A stretch of 64,000 nucleotides of DNA from Paracoccus sediminicola (GCF_027912835.1 NZ_CP115768.1:2720501-2784500); one strand, 5' to 3'. Shown: positions 54,415 to 63,746, counted from the stretch's first letter. Notes: a model not told the origin generated them from the letters alone. Program-made: numbers and translations.

Positions 54415-55452
54415 ATGGATAAACCCCGGGTCATAGGTGCGCGGCGGGTGATGATCTGCACCGCCGACACCGCTCTGACCGAGAGGATCGGCAAGGCGCT
54501 GTCCGGACGCGGCTTTACAGCAACGAGCGCCGCCGATGCCGACAGCGTGTTGTTCCAGCTGAACGTTGCGCCGCCTGACGCGATGCTGTGTGACCAGTCC
54601 CTGCCGGGGCACGAGGGCATGGCGCTGACCCAGATGATCCGGCGAGAGCGCCCGGATCTCGCGGATATGCCCATCATCGTCATGTCCGATTTCGGAGAGC
54701 CTGCGGATATCGTCGCCGGCAAGATGGCGGGTGCGGATGATTATCTGGCAAAGCCGCTCGACACCGAGCTGCTTGCCGCCTCGCTCGAATCTCAGCTCAG
54801 GCTGGTGTCACGGTTGCGGGCGATGCAGGCCGCGGCGACCATCCCGACTCGCGGCGCGCCGCAACTTTCGGCATTTCACGCATTACTCGACCGGCTTGCC
54901 TTTGGGGTGGTGCTGTATGATCTGCACGGACAGCCGATTTTTATGAATCTTATCGCCCGTCAACTGTCGCGGGCAAACGTCGCGAAAATCCGGGTCTGGG
55001 TGTCTCGTCTGGCCGCGCAATCGGTGCGCGAGCCAATGCTACCCGACGAGCATGTTCTGGATTTCCGCATGATCCCCGTGGGTGCCTCACGCGGTAATTC
55101 CGCTCAGCATCTCTTCGTGGCGACGCTCGATCTGTCGGAAAGCAAAGATGCGACCACGATTTTCGCGGCCACGATCTTCGCGTCATCTCATGTCGGCTTG
55201 CTGGGAAGCGAACTGGTCTCTGACGCAATCGGGCTGACGCCAACCGAATCGCGTTTGGCGGGTCATCTGGCTGAAGGATTGCGGCTCGATCAGATCGGCG
55301 AGACGATGGGGATCGCCAAGCCGACGGTGAATTATCACCTGCGCAACATCTATCAGAAAAGCGGTGCGTCCCGGCAACCGGAACTGATCAACATGCTGCG
55401 CGCCGTGCATCTTGTCGGGCCGGCCTCGGGCGAGACCACCTCACGTGCCTGA
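54415..55452 (+). CDS. REC-LuxR type response regulator
   Basis: A 345-residue regulator. An N-terminal receiver domain has the phosphoacceptor Asp in MLCDQSLPGHEGM near residue 58, and Lys in DDYLAKPLDTE near residue 107. A central part (SAFHALLDRLAFGVVLYDLH) resembles a PAS-type sensor segment. A C-terminal LuxR helix-turn-helix (LTPTESRLAGHLAEGLRLDQ, TMGIAKPTVNYHLRNIYQKS) binds DNA. ATG 54415 follows CGGAGG; an in-frame TTG lies at 54376. It has no adjacent histidine kinase. Located inside the polysaccharide locus, it is a natural candidate for its regulator. The 3' end overlaps the convergent glycosyltransferase by 12 bases. Confidence 0.92.
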   Translation: MDKPRVIGARRVMICTADTALTERIGKALSGRGFTATSAADADSVLFQLNVAPPDAMLCDQSLPGHEGMALTQMIRRERPDLADMPIIVMSDFGEPADIVAGKMAGADDYLAKPLDTELLAASLESQLRLVSRLRAMQAAATIPTRGAPQLSAFHALLDRLAFGVVLYDLHGQPIFMNLIARQLSRANVAKIRVWVSRLAAQSVREPMLPDEHVLDFRMIPVGASRGNSAQHLFVATLDLSESKDATTIFAATIFASSHVGLLGSELVSDAIGLTPTESRLAGHLAEGLRLDQIGETMGIAKPTVNYHLRNIYQKSGASRQPELINMLRAVHLVGPASGETTSRA

Positions 55453-56616
55453 ACGACGCGCGAGTTTATCGTAGATCTCGGTCATCTGCGAAATATGGCG
55501 TTCTCGACCGTATTTCTGATGCGCTTCGTTACGCGCGGTCCGGACGATGCGGTCGTATAGCTGGGGGTCGCTGGCCAGTCGCAGGGTCGGCCCGACAAAA
55601 GCGGCCGGATTCTCGGCCTCGACCAGAAAGCCGTTCTTGCCATCGACGATCGCCTCTGGGTTGCCGCCATGTGCGGTGGCAATGACGGGCGTGCCGAGAT
55701 GCATCGATTCGATCAGAGTGCGACCGAACGGTTCGTTGATGGCGGTCACAAGATAAATATCCACCGCGGCCATATATCCGGCCAGCGGATGGCGGAAGCC
55801 CATCATGTGAATGTTTTCGGTGATCCCAAGCTCGGCGGCTCGGCTCAGGCATAGCTGCTTTTGCGTGGGATCGGCCTCATCGACACTGCCGAAGAGCAGG
55901 CCGTGCACCGGGCGTCCGGGCATGGCCCGTGCAATCTCGGCCACCGCCTCGACAAATCGGACCGGCTTCTTGCGATCGACCAATGTTCCGAACCAGCCGA
56001 GCAGAAGCGTTTCCTCTGGCAGGCCCAGCTCGGATAACAGCTTGCTGCGGGATTCTTCCTTGTCGGGGATGTCAGAGCTGAAGTCGAAGGGGCTCCGCAC
56101 GACCGTAAACCGTCCCTCGACCGGGCGCACCGGCCTTGCCGGGTGCGAGAAGTGGGATACGCTGACGATCTGATTGGTGAACAGGGGCGCGAGTTTGTTG
56201 ATGCCGAATGCGCGCGGATCCTGACGATGATGCCAGAGATGTTTGCGCCCGGCCATGCGGGTCGGAATCACCCAGTTCGTGTGGATGCGCCCTTCATTCG
56301 TGTGCACGATCTGCGGGTCGAGGCGCCGGATCTCCCGGACCATCTGACGTGACAGAGACATCAGATAGCGCGCGACGCCCACATCTCCGTCACGCGGATA
56401 ATTCGGTGTGCGCATCAGGGGCAGGTCCTCGGCAACCTCGAAAGAGAGTCCGAGATCGCCGATATACTCGCCAACGATGCCGGGCTGGCGATGAAGGAGG
56501 ATCTTGGCGCGGTATCTATCCGGGTCGAGTCCGGTAATCAGGCTGAGCACAGAGACGTGACTTCCCCCAAGCCCGGTGTCGCCAGCAAAGGGATACAGTA
56601 TCGTGATGGGCGGCAT
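55441..56616 (-). CDS. GT4-family glycosyltransferase
   Basis: A 391-residue GT-B enzyme. The N-terminal FAGDTGLGGSHVSVLSLITG is the acceptor-side loop, and the donor site has NEPFGRTLIESMHLGTPVIA near residue 287 (EX7E) with GNPEAIVDGKNGFLVE after it. It stands alone on the minus strand, divergent from the ligase-like gene. Donor and acceptor unknown. Confidence 0.93.
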   Translation of the reverse strand: MPPITILYPFAGDTGLGGSHVSVLSLITGLDPDRYRAKILLHRQPGIVGEYIGDLGLSFEVAEDLPLMRTPNYPRDGDVGVARYLMSLSRQMVREIRRLDPQIVHTNEGRIHTNWVIPTRMAGRKHLWHHRQDPRAFGINKLAPLFTNQIVSVSHFSHPARPVRPVEGRFTVVRSPFDFSSDIPDKEESRSKLLSELGLPEETLLLGWFGTLVDRKKPVRFVEAVAEIARAMPGRPVHGLLFGSVDEADPTQKQLCLSRAAELGITENIHMMGFRHPLAGYMAAVDIYLVTAINEPFGRTLIESMHLGTPVIATAHGGNPEAIVDGKNGFLVEAENPAAFVGPTLRLASDPQLYDRIVRTARNEAHQKYGRERHISQMTEIYDKLARRSGT

Positions 56617-56777
56617 GCAAACCGTTCTCGCTAAGGGCCGATAATAATTAACAATTTCGGCGCAAACTCAATACGTTATCCCCTCCTAGCACGATTCCGG
56701 AACATTACAAAGGCTCTTGCTGGATATGGTTACGCGACGCATAATCGCGGCTGTGATTTCACGATCCGGCGGAAGAT

Positions 56778-58025
56778 TTGAGACGATTGGCCCTAGCGAC
56801 AGGCGCGTCCGACGCGATCACCGCGCCGAAGGAAAGCTTCTGGCGCGCCGACCTGATTCTGGTCGGGATCACGGTGTTCCTGTCCCCGATGAACTATTTT
56901 CGGGCAGATTTCGCCTATATCACGCTCGGTGACATCTTTGCGCTGCTGACCTGTTCGATCATGTTCATGCGCGGGCTGCTGCCGCTGCATCCGTTGGGCC
57001 GAGCGACTGCGGGATGGCTCATCAGCGTGCTGATGCTGGCCTCGGGCCTTCTGCTCGGCTCCGCCATGAACGGCGATCTGCTGACGGGTATCATCGTTGT
57101 CGGTCAGTATTGCTTTTCGCTGATCCTGCTTCCGCTGATCGTCATGCAGCGCAGCCGCGACGAGGTGGTGTTGCTGGTTAAGATCTTCGTCCTCTCGATG
57201 GTCGTGGTCATGGTCCACGGGGCCTGGGCCGTCAGCTATACCCCCGAAGATCTGCGCTTCGTCAGCCGGAATGGCCGTCTCGCAGGGCTTGTCGAGCGCG
57301 AGAACGCGACGGCTGCGCTTGCGGCGGTCGCGATCACCTTTACCCTCTGGCTTTACTTTATCAGCGAGCTACGGTCGTGGCTGCTGCCGCTTATCATGGT
57401 CCCGCTTGTATGGGGCCTGCTTCTGACCGGATCGAATTCCGGCTTTCTGCTGACCGCGATCGGCATCTCTTTCCTGACGCTGTTCAGCGGCGCGCTTCGG
57501 GTGTGGATCGGCATGACGATCGGCACTGCGCTGTTCATGTTCGCCATCTATCAATGGGGCGAGCTGTTCCTGCCTGAGGTTTTCATGGAACGCGTCTTCG
57601 GTGCGCTTGAAAGCGGCGATGTCAGCGAGGCAGGCACATTCGAGGACAGGCTGGAGCTCATGCGCGAAGCCTTCAGCCTGACCCGAAACACGATCTTTCT
57701 CGGGCTCGGGGCGGACCAGTATCGGACCGTCAGCATCTTCGGGGCGCCGGTCCACAATGTCTATCTGCTGTTGCTGGCCGAGGGCGGGCTGATCAGCCTG
57801 CTGGGCCATCTCGGGCTTCAGGTCACCAGCGTGTTCATTGCCTGGCCGGTCTGGCTGTCGCGCGGCACTCGCTGGTTCGGCGTCCTTACCATCACGGCCA
57901 CGATCATGCTCGCCTTTTCGCAGATGGGCATCACCCATTACTACGCCCGGTTCTGGGTCATGCCCTGGCTTCTGGCCATCGCGGCGAGCGTTGCAGTGAT
58001 GCGCGAGGAAGAGGAAAGCGCCTGA
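56778..58025 (+). CDS. O-antigen ligase/polymerase-like membrane protein (Wzy_C family)
   Basis: A 415-residue protein with about 10-12 helices. The large periplasmic loop after residue 250 (FLPEVFMERVFGALESGDV) and PVHNVYLLLLAEGGLIS near residue 320, with the HNxxLxxxxExG motif, are hallmarks of the Wzy/WaaL/RfaL group. In a Wzx/Wzy locus the most likely job is polymerisation of repeat units. The start TTG 56778 with GGAAG close upstream is the best fit; no ATG lies in the first 35 codons before the hydrophobic core. Confidence 0.85.
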   Translation: MRRLALATGASDAITAPKESFWRADLILVGITVFLSPMNYFRADFAYITLGDIFALLTCSIMFMRGLLPLHPLGRATAGWLISVLMLASGLLLGSAMNGDLLTGIIVVGQYCFSLILLPLIVMQRSRDEVVLLVKIFVLSMVVVMVHGAWAVSYTPEDLRFVSRNGRLAGLVERENATAALAAVAITFTLWLYFISELRSWLLPLIMVPLVWGLLLTGSNSGFLLTAIGISFLTLFSGALRVWIGMTIGTALFMFAIYQWGELFLPEVFMERVFGALESGDVSEAGTFEDRLELMREAFSLTRNTIFLGLGADQYRTVSIFGAPVHNVYLLLLAEGGLISLLGHLGLQVTSVFIAWPVWLSRGTRWFGVLTITATIMLAFSQMGITHYYARFWVMPWLLAIAASVAVMREEEESA

Positions 58026-58030
58026 GGCGT

Positions 58031-58057
58031 GGCACCGGGCAGGAACCGCCCGGCGCC
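58031..58057. terminator. hairpin between convergent genes
   Basis: 58031-58040 pairs with 58048-58057 in 9 of 10 positions (one A-C mismatch) with a 7-base loop. It lies between the ligase-like gene and the sugar-binding protein gene, whose stops face each other. A T run is weak on both sides, so its terminator role is uncertain. Confidence 0.38.
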
Positions 58058-58067
58058 GATTTGCGGA

Positions 58068-59030
58068 TCAGAACGGGCTGTCCGGAAAATAGAACTGCTC
58101 GGCGTTTTCCGGCGTGATGAGCTGGCTGCCGATGATATAGCGGCCGGTCATCGGCGCGCTCGAGGTGAAGTTCAGCGCCGTCATCTCGATCGCCGACGAG
58201 ATCAGCGCCGGTGGGTAGGTGACGTTCACCGGAAGCTGCGGATCGCCGTCCATGATGCGCTTGACGATATCCTTCATCCCGGCGCCGCCCACGACGACCA
58301 TTTCCTCTTCGCGGCCGGCTTGCGCGATGGCTTCCAGCACGCCGATGGCCATATCGTCATCGGCGGCCCAGACCGCGTCGATTTCCGGATATTTCGCCAG
58401 ATAATCCTGCATCACGTTAAAGGCGTCGTCGCGGTTCCAGTTGCCGTGCTGCATATCGAGGATCTCCTTGTCGGACCCTTCGAGCGCAGCCTCGAACGCC
58501 TCGACCCGCTCATTGTCGAGCGTGGTCGGAATGCCGCGCAGCACGACGATCTTGGCGCCTGCATCGAGATTGTCGCGGAAATACTCGCCCGCGACACGGC
58601 CAAAGGCGGTGTTGTCCCCGGCGACGTAAAGATCCTCGATCCCTTCCTCGGCAAGGCCGCGATCGACGACGGTGACGAATTTGCCCTGTTCCTTGACCAT
58701 CTTCACCGGATCGGTGAGCGGCTCGGATTCGAAGGGCAGCACCACCAGCCCGTCGATATTGCGGGTGGCGAGCATATCCTCGATATCCGCGACCTGGCTG
58801 GCCGCGTCTCCGGCGGTAGACAGCACGAATTCGATATTCGGATAGGTTTCGCCCAGGCGGTCGATCGTGTCCTGGGCGTGCCAGTTCAGCCCGCCCATGA
58901 AACCGTGGGTGGCAGAAGGGATCGAGACGCCGATGACGGCGCCTTCCTCGTCCTGGGCAAAGCCGGCACCGGCCATCAGGGACAGCGCGGCGGCGGCCAT
59001 TGGCAGCTTCAGCAGATTGCGACGTTTCAT
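58068..59030 (-). CDS. sugar ABC transporter substrate-binding protein
   Basis: A 320-residue periplasmic binding protein of the ribose/RbsB type (pentose/hexose group). The signal peptide (MAAAALSLMAGAGFAQ) is followed by GVSIPSATHGFMGGLNWHAQ, DGLVVLPFESEPLTDPV near residue 95 and IDAVWAADDDMAIGVLEAI near residue 215. It delivers a sugar or polyol to the permease. ATG 59030 follows GGGAGG. It is the last gene of the operon, so its transcript may depend on upstream reading. Confidence 0.93.
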   Translation of the reverse strand: MKRRNLLKLPMAAAALSLMAGAGFAQDEEGAVIGVSIPSATHGFMGGLNWHAQDTIDRLGETYPNIEFVLSTAGDAASQVADIEDMLATRNIDGLVVLPFESEPLTDPVKMVKEQGKFVTVVDRGLAEEGIEDLYVAGDNTAFGRVAGEYFRDNLDAGAKIVVLRGIPTTLDNERVEAFEAALEGSDKEILDMQHGNWNRDDAFNVMQDYLAKYPEIDAVWAADDDMAIGVLEAIAQAGREEEMVVVGGAGMKDIVKRIMDGDPQLPVNVTYPPALISSAIEMTALNFTSSAPMTGRYIIGSQLITPENAEQFYFPDSPF

Positions 59031-59054
59031 TGTGGTCCTCCCAGTATCGGCCGC

Positions 59055-60020
59055 TTATTCCGCGGCCCGTTTCTCTCGCTGCAGGATCACAGCGAGCACG
59101 ATGATGACGCCCTGGATCGCCCCGTTCAGATAGGGGCTGACGAGGTCCGTCAGGTTCAGGATATTGTCGATCATGGACAGGATCAGCACGCCGACCACCG
59201 TGCCCCAGACCCGTCCCCGCCCGCCTTTCAGCGCGGTGCCGCCGATAATGACGGCGGCAATCGCCTCCAGTTCCCACAGCACCCCGGTCGAGCCGGAGGC
59301 CGAGCCGAGACGCGGCACGTAAAGGATCGTCGCCAGCCCGACGAGCGCGCCGAGCAGCACATAGGTCATCAGCCGCACCCGCTCGACATCGACGGCGGAA
59401 TAGCGGGCGACGCGGTCATTCGAGCCGATGGCCTCGACGTGACGGCCGAAGCGGGTGTGGCGCATGACCCATTCGCCCAGAACCGCGACAATGGCAAAGA
59501 TGATGATCGGCCAGGTGATCCAGCCGATTCCGCCGTAGTAGACCGGGCGATAGATGCTGCGCAGACCCGAATCGAGGCTCAGCGTGCCGCCATCGGCCAG
59601 CCATGTGACCAGGCTGCGGAAGATACCCATTGTGCCCAGCGTGACGATGAACGCCTCTATTCGGGCCTTGGTGATCAATGCGCCGTTCACGAAGCCCGCC
59701 GCCGCGCCACCGGCCAGGGCGACGCCCATGCCCAGCAGAATCGTGCCCCAGTTCTCGCCGGTGAACCCGGCAAGTGCATTCATCGCCATGATGGTGATCC
59801 CGGCAAGAAATGCAGCCATTGAGCCGACGGACAAGTCCAGCCCGCCTTGCGTGATCACAAAGGTCATGCCGACCGCGATCAGCCCGATAAAGGCGGATCG
59901 CGCCAGCACGTTGGACAGGTTGGCCGGGGCCAGAAAGGCCGGGTTAAGCAGCGCCCCGAGAATGAACAGCGCGATCAGCGCGATCAGCGGGCCAAGCACA
60001 TGCAAGTCGATCCGTTTCAA
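59055..60020 (-). CDS. sugar ABC transporter permease (RbsC type)
   Basis: A 321-residue membrane protein of about 8-10 helices in the BPD_transp_2 family. VITQGGLDLSVGSMAAFLAG near residue 60 and the signature AIAAVIIGGTALKGGRG near residue 250 identify the permease. The start is TTG 60020, inferred from the TTGA overlap with the ATPase stop. Confidence 0.93.
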   Translation of the reverse strand: MKRIDLHVLGPLIALIALFILGALLNPAFLAPANLSNVLARSAFIGLIAVGMTFVITQGGLDLSVGSMAAFLAGITIMAMNALAGFTGENWGTILLGMGVALAGGAAAGFVNGALITKARIEAFIVTLGTMGIFRSLVTWLADGGTLSLDSGLRSIYRPVYYGGIGWITWPIIIFAIVAVLGEWVMRHTRFGRHVEAIGSNDRVARYSAVDVERVRLMTYVLLGALVGLATILYVPRLGSASGSTGVLWELEAIAAVIIGGTALKGGRGRVWGTVVGVLILSMIDNILNLTDLVSPYLNGAIQGVIIVLAVILQREKRAAE

Positions 60021-61510
60021 GCCGGCTCCTCCTGACGGTCCAGCCCCATGGCCAGCCGCACGATATTTTCTTCGGTAATCTCGGCGCCCGCCACTTCCCC
60101 GGCGATCCTGCCCTGACGCATCACCAGTACCCGGTCGGACAGACCCAGCACTTCGGGCAGCTCGGACGATATGGCGATCACACCCTTGCCGTCCTTTGCC
60201 AGCGCCCGCATGAAGTTATAGATCTGCTGCTTGGTGCCGATATCGATGCCACGCGTCGGCTCGTCGATGATGACGATCTCCGGGTCGGTCAGCATCGTCT
60301 TGGCCAGCAGCAGCTTCTGCTGATTGCCGCCGGACAGCGCACCGGCCTCCATTGCATCCGACGCGGCGCGAATGTCGAATTCCTTGCGGGCGCGGGCCAT
60401 TTCCTCGGCCTCGCGCTTGCGGTCGATGCGGAAACCGAAACGGTCGAGCGCGGCAAGCGTCAGGTTTTGGGGCAGAGCCTTGTTCAGCAGCAGCCCCGCC
60501 TCTTTCCGGTCCTCGGTCAGATAGGCGATGCGCGCGGCCAAGGCGTCGCGTGGGCTTTGAATGCGGACCGGCTTGCCGTGAACCCGGACCTCGCCGGTCG
60601 CGGGACGCAATCCGGCGATCCCCTCGGCCAGTTCGGTCCGGCCCGCGCCGACCAGCCCGGCAATTCCCAGGACCTCGCCCTTGCGCAGCGTCAGCGAGAC
60701 ATCGTGCACAAGCCCCGCCACGCTCAGCCCGTCGATTTCCAGCAGCGGCGCGCCGGGGATGGCGTCCTTCGGCGGGAAAATATCGCTCAGCTCTCGCCCG
60801 ACCATCGCCGTCGCCATGCCATCCTCGGTCATCTCGCCCCGCATGGCCTGCTGCACGACCGAGCCATCGCGCAGCACAGTCACCCGATCGGCCAGATGTG
60901 TCACCTCGTCCAGACGGTGCGAGCAGAACATCAGCGCCACCCCCTCTCCGCGGAGACGATTGACCTGTTCATACAGCGCGTCGACCTCACGATGGGTCAG
61001 CGCGGCAGAGGGTTCGTCCATGATCAGAACCCGTGCCTTGCGGGACAGGGCCTTGGCGATCTCAACCATCTGCCGGTCTGGCACAGACAGTTCACGGATG
61101 CGCGCCTGCGGGCTGATCGGACTGTCCAGACGCTTTAGAAGCGCCGCCGTCTCATCCCGCATCGCTGTATGGTCCAGGCGCATGCCACGTGTCAGCTCGC
61201 GGCCCAGGAAGATATTCGCGGCGACGGTCAGATCCGGGACGAGGTTAAATTCCTGATGGATCACCACCACGCCCTGTGCCTCGGCATCGGGGCCGCTGCG
61301 ATAGGGCGCAGGCTTTCCGTCCAAAAGCACTTGACCGGAGCTTGGCGACAGATAGCCGCCAAGGATCTTCATGATCGTCGATTTCCCGGCGCCGTTCTCG
61401 CCGATCAGCGCGTGGACCTCACCGGCGTGCAGCGCCAGATCGACACCGTGCAGCACCTCGACCGGGCCGAAGCTCTTGGTGACCTGATCGAGCGCGAGAA
61501 CCGGGGTCAT
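60017..61510 (-). CDS. sugar ABC transporter ATP-binding protein (two NBDs, RbsA type)
   Basis: A 497-residue protein with duplicated ATPase domains. The first has GENGAGKST near residue 38, SVPDRQMVEIAKALSR and Walker B ARVLIMDEPSAALT; the second has GLVGAGRTELAEG near residue 285, GALSGGNQQKLLLAKTM and PEIVIIDEPTRGIDIG. It powers the RbsC-type permease. ATG 61510 overlaps the oxidoreductase stop by 4 bases (ATGA). Confidence 0.95.
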   Translation of the reverse strand: MTPVLALDQVTKSFGPVEVLHGVDLALHAGEVHALIGENGAGKSTIMKILGGYLSPSSGQVLLDGKPAPYRSGPDAEAQGVVVIHQEFNLVPDLTVAANIFLGRELTRGMRLDHTAMRDETAALLKRLDSPISPQARIRELSVPDRQMVEIAKALSRKARVLIMDEPSAALTHREVDALYEQVNRLRGEGVALMFCSHRLDEVTHLADRVTVLRDGSVVQQAMRGEMTEDGMATAMVGRELSDIFPPKDAIPGAPLLEIDGLSVAGLVHDVSLTLRKGEVLGIAGLVGAGRTELAEGIAGLRPATGEVRVHGKPVRIQSPRDALAARIAYLTEDRKEAGLLLNKALPQNLTLAALDRFGFRIDRKREAEEMARARKEFDIRAASDAMEAGALSGGNQQKLLLAKTMLTDPEIVIIDEPTRGIDIGTKQQIYNFMRALAKDGKGVIAISSELPEVLGLSDRVLVMRQGRIAGEVAGAEITEENIVRLAMGLDRQEEPA

Positions 61511-62610
61511 GTCGCGATCCGCACCCATGCGCCGTCCTGCGCCGACGATTCCTGCGCAGCGGCGATGAAGGCCATGCCCGACAGCCCGTCAGAGAGACCG
61601 GGGATGCGGTCCAGATGCGTTTCATCGCCCCTCAGCACCTCGGCGATGTCGCGGTAGAGATTGCCGAACGCCTCCAGATAGCCTTCCGGATGTCCCGGCG
61701 GGGTGCGATAGGATTCGCTGCGGTCCCGCGCCCGTGTCAGGCGCTGCGACTGACCGTCCTTGCCGGTGAAGATCAAGGCCTCGGCGTCCTGCAGCCGCCA
61801 CGCCAACGCGCCTTTGCTGCCGAACAGCCGCAGCGACAGCCCGTTTTCCTGACCGAGCGCCACTTGGCTGGCCCAAAGCCCACCCTTTGCGCCGCTGGCA
61901 TAGCGCAGCTTGACGCGCACATCGTCATCGACCCGACGCCCGACGACGATGCTGGACAGCTCGGCCGAGATCTCTGCCGGGGTCTGTCCAGTCACGAACT
62001 CTGCCAGCTGCCAGGCATGGGTGCCGATATCGCCGATCGCGCCCGCGCCCGATTTCGCCGGATCGGTGCGCCAGGAAGCCTGCTTGGTCTTGACCTCTTC
62101 CGACATCCAGCCTTGCAGATATTCGGCCTGCACAAGACGCAGATCGCCAATCGCGCCCTCGGCAACCATCGCGCGCGCCTCTCGGATCATCGGATGGGCG
62201 CAATAGTTATGGGTCAGGAAGAAACGCGCCTTGCTGCGGCGCACTGCCTCGGCCAGCTCCTGCGCCTGTTCTTGCGTCGCGGTAAGCGGCTTGTCGCAGA
62301 TGACGTTGATCCCCGCGTCGAGAAACGCGATCGAGACCGGTGCGTGCATATGATTCGGCGTCACCACCGACACGGCGCGGATGCCATCTTCGCGCGCGGC
62401 CTCTTCCTGCGCCATAACGCGGAAATCGCCGTAGCTGCGGGCAATCCCCAGCTTTTCGGCAGAGGCTTGCGCGCGGCTCTCATCGGATGACAGCGCCCCG
62501 GCGACCAGTGCAAACTGCCCGTCGATCCGCGCGGCGATGCGGTGGACGGCCCCGATGAATGCGCCCTCGCCGCCACCGACCATGCCCAGCGGGATCGGAC
62601 CGGCAGCCAT
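61507..62610 (-). CDS. Gfo/Idh/MocA-family oxidoreductase
   Basis: A 367-residue NAD(P)-dependent sugar or polyol dehydrogenase. The NAD fold is GMVGGGEGAFIGAVHRIAAR near residue 10, with the catalytic-region motif VICDKPLTATQEQ near residue 108 and GAIGDIGTHAWQLAEF near residue 190. Members oxidise inositol, glucose or keto sugars. It overlaps the TIM-barrel gene by one base (TGATG) if the ATG at 62610 is used; a GTG at 62613 is the alternative. Substrate unknown. Confidence 0.92.
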   Translation of the reverse strand: MAAGPIPLGMVGGGEGAFIGAVHRIAARIDGQFALVAGALSSDESRAQASAEKLGIARSYGDFRVMAQEEAAREDGIRAVSVVTPNHMHAPVSIAFLDAGINVICDKPLTATQEQAQELAEAVRRSKARFFLTHNYCAHPMIREARAMVAEGAIGDLRLVQAEYLQGWMSEEVKTKQASWRTDPAKSGAGAIGDIGTHAWQLAEFVTGQTPAEISAELSSIVVGRRVDDDVRVKLRYASGAKGGLWASQVALGQENGLSLRLFGSKGALAWRLQDAEALIFTGKDGQSQRLTRARDRSESYRTPPGHPEGYLEAFGNLYRDIAEVLRGDETHLDRIPGLSDGLSGMAFIAAAQESSAQDGAWVRIAT

Positions 62611-63665
62611 CACGACAGCCCCAGCATGCGGCGGTTTGCGGCCTCGTCGCTGCCCTGAGCGGCGAAATCGTCAAAGGCGTGGGGGGTGGTTCGGATGATG
62701 TGGCGTTTCACGAATTCGGCTCCTTCCCTGGCCCCGTCTTCGGGGTGTTTCAATGCGCATTCCCATTCGACAACGGCCCAACCCTGGAAATCATACTGCG
62801 CCAGCTTGGCGAAAATCTGTGCAAAATCGACCTGCCCGTCGCCGGGGCTGCGGAAGCGCCCGGCACGCTCGACCCAGCCCTGATAGCCGCCATAGACGCC
62901 CTGCCGGCCGGTCGGGCGGAATTCGGCGTCCTTGACATGGAACATGCGGATACGGTCGTGGTAAATATCGATGTTTTCAACATAATCGAGCTGCTGAAGC
63001 AGGTAATGCGACGGATCATACAACATGTTGGCGCGGGCATGGCCGTCCACACGGTCAAGGAACATCTCGAAGGTGACACCGTCATGCAAATCCTCGCCGG
63101 GATGGATCTCGTAACAGATATCGACGCCGTGTTCCTCGGCCAGATCCAGCAAGGGACGCCAGCGTTGCGCCAGCTCGTCGAAGGCGGTCTCGACCAGCCC
63201 CGGCGCACGTTGCGGCCAAGGGTAAAGATAGGGCCAGGCGAGCGCGCCGGAAAACGCCGCCATCGCGTTCAGCCCCATCAGTCTGCTTGCCCGGATCGTC
63301 TTGCTCAGCTGATCCACAGCCCATTGCTGCCGCGCCTGCGGATCGCCGCGCACAGCCGCGGGGGCAAAGGCGTCGAAGGCACCGTCATAGGCGGGATGAA
63401 CGGCCATGAGCTGGCCCTGAAGATGGGCCGATAATTCGGTGACTTCGACCCCGTTTTCCCGTGCCGTTCCAAGAAATTCGTCTCGGTAATCCTGCGAGGC
63501 AACCGCCTTGTCCAGTTCGAACAGCCGCGAATCTCCGCTTGGAACCTGCACGCCGCGATAGCCGAGAGAGGCCGCCCACGCGGTGATCGATGCCCAGTCG
63601 TTGAACGGAGCGCTGTCGCTCGCGAATTGCGCCAGAAACAGCCCGGGCCCCTGCATCGTTTTCAT
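62610..63665 (-). CDS. TIM-barrel sugar phosphate isomerase/epimerase (AP endonuclease 2 family)
   Basis: A 351-residue xylose-isomerase-like TIM barrel. Probable metal ligands lie in CYEIHPGEDLHDG (Glu), LYDPSHYLLQQLD (Asp), MFHVKDAEF (His) and VVEWECAL (Glu). With a MocA-type oxidoreductase and an ABC transporter, it suggests catabolism of an inositol-like polyol or oxidised sugar. It is the first gene of the operon; ATG 63665 follows GGGGGA. A longer start at 63716 would run through the operator palindrome and is rejected. Confidence 0.9.
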   Translation of the reverse strand: MKTMQGPGLFLAQFASDSAPFNDWASITAWAASLGYRGVQVPSGDSRLFELDKAVASQDYRDEFLGTARENGVEVTELSAHLQGQLMAVHPAYDGAFDAFAPAAVRGDPQARQQWAVDQLSKTIRASRLMGLNAMAAFSGALAWPYLYPWPQRAPGLVETAFDELAQRWRPLLDLAEEHGVDICYEIHPGEDLHDGVTFEMFLDRVDGHARANMLYDPSHYLLQQLDYVENIDIYHDRIRMFHVKDAEFRPTGRQGVYGGYQGWVERAGRFRSPGDGQVDFAQIFAKLAQYDFQGWAVVEWECALKHPEDGAREGAEFVKRHIIRTTPHAFDDFAAQGSDEAANRRMLGLS

Positions 63666-63701
63666 GGCTGAAATCCCCCTCAGCACCATCAAGCCATAGA
63701 A

Positions 63702-63715
63702 TGAAATCGATTTCA
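63702..63715. promoter_or_regulatory. LacI-type operator, site 1
   Basis: TGAAATCGATTTCA is a perfect 14-base palindrome with the central CG step typical of LacI/GalR sites. It lies 37 bases upstream of the isomerase ATG (63665, minus strand) and is likely to repress that operon. Confidence 0.65.
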
Positions 63716-63732
63716 ATGGAAGTTTCGCGTGT

Positions 63733-63746
63733 TGTAAACGATTTCA
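63733..63746. promoter_or_regulatory. LacI-type operator, site 2
   Basis: TGTAAACGATTTCA matches site 1 in 12 of 14 positions, with its right half identical. The centres of the two sites are 31 bases apart, close to three helical turns, so two dimers could bind the same face. It is 38 bases before the LacI ATG and could give autoregulation. Confidence 0.55.

Noticed and set aside
35311..58025. polysaccharide locus as a recent mobile island
   Set aside because: No integrase, transposase, tRNA or flanking repeat was seen, and the genes share the high-GC codon use of their neighbours; only intergenic stretches are AT-rich.
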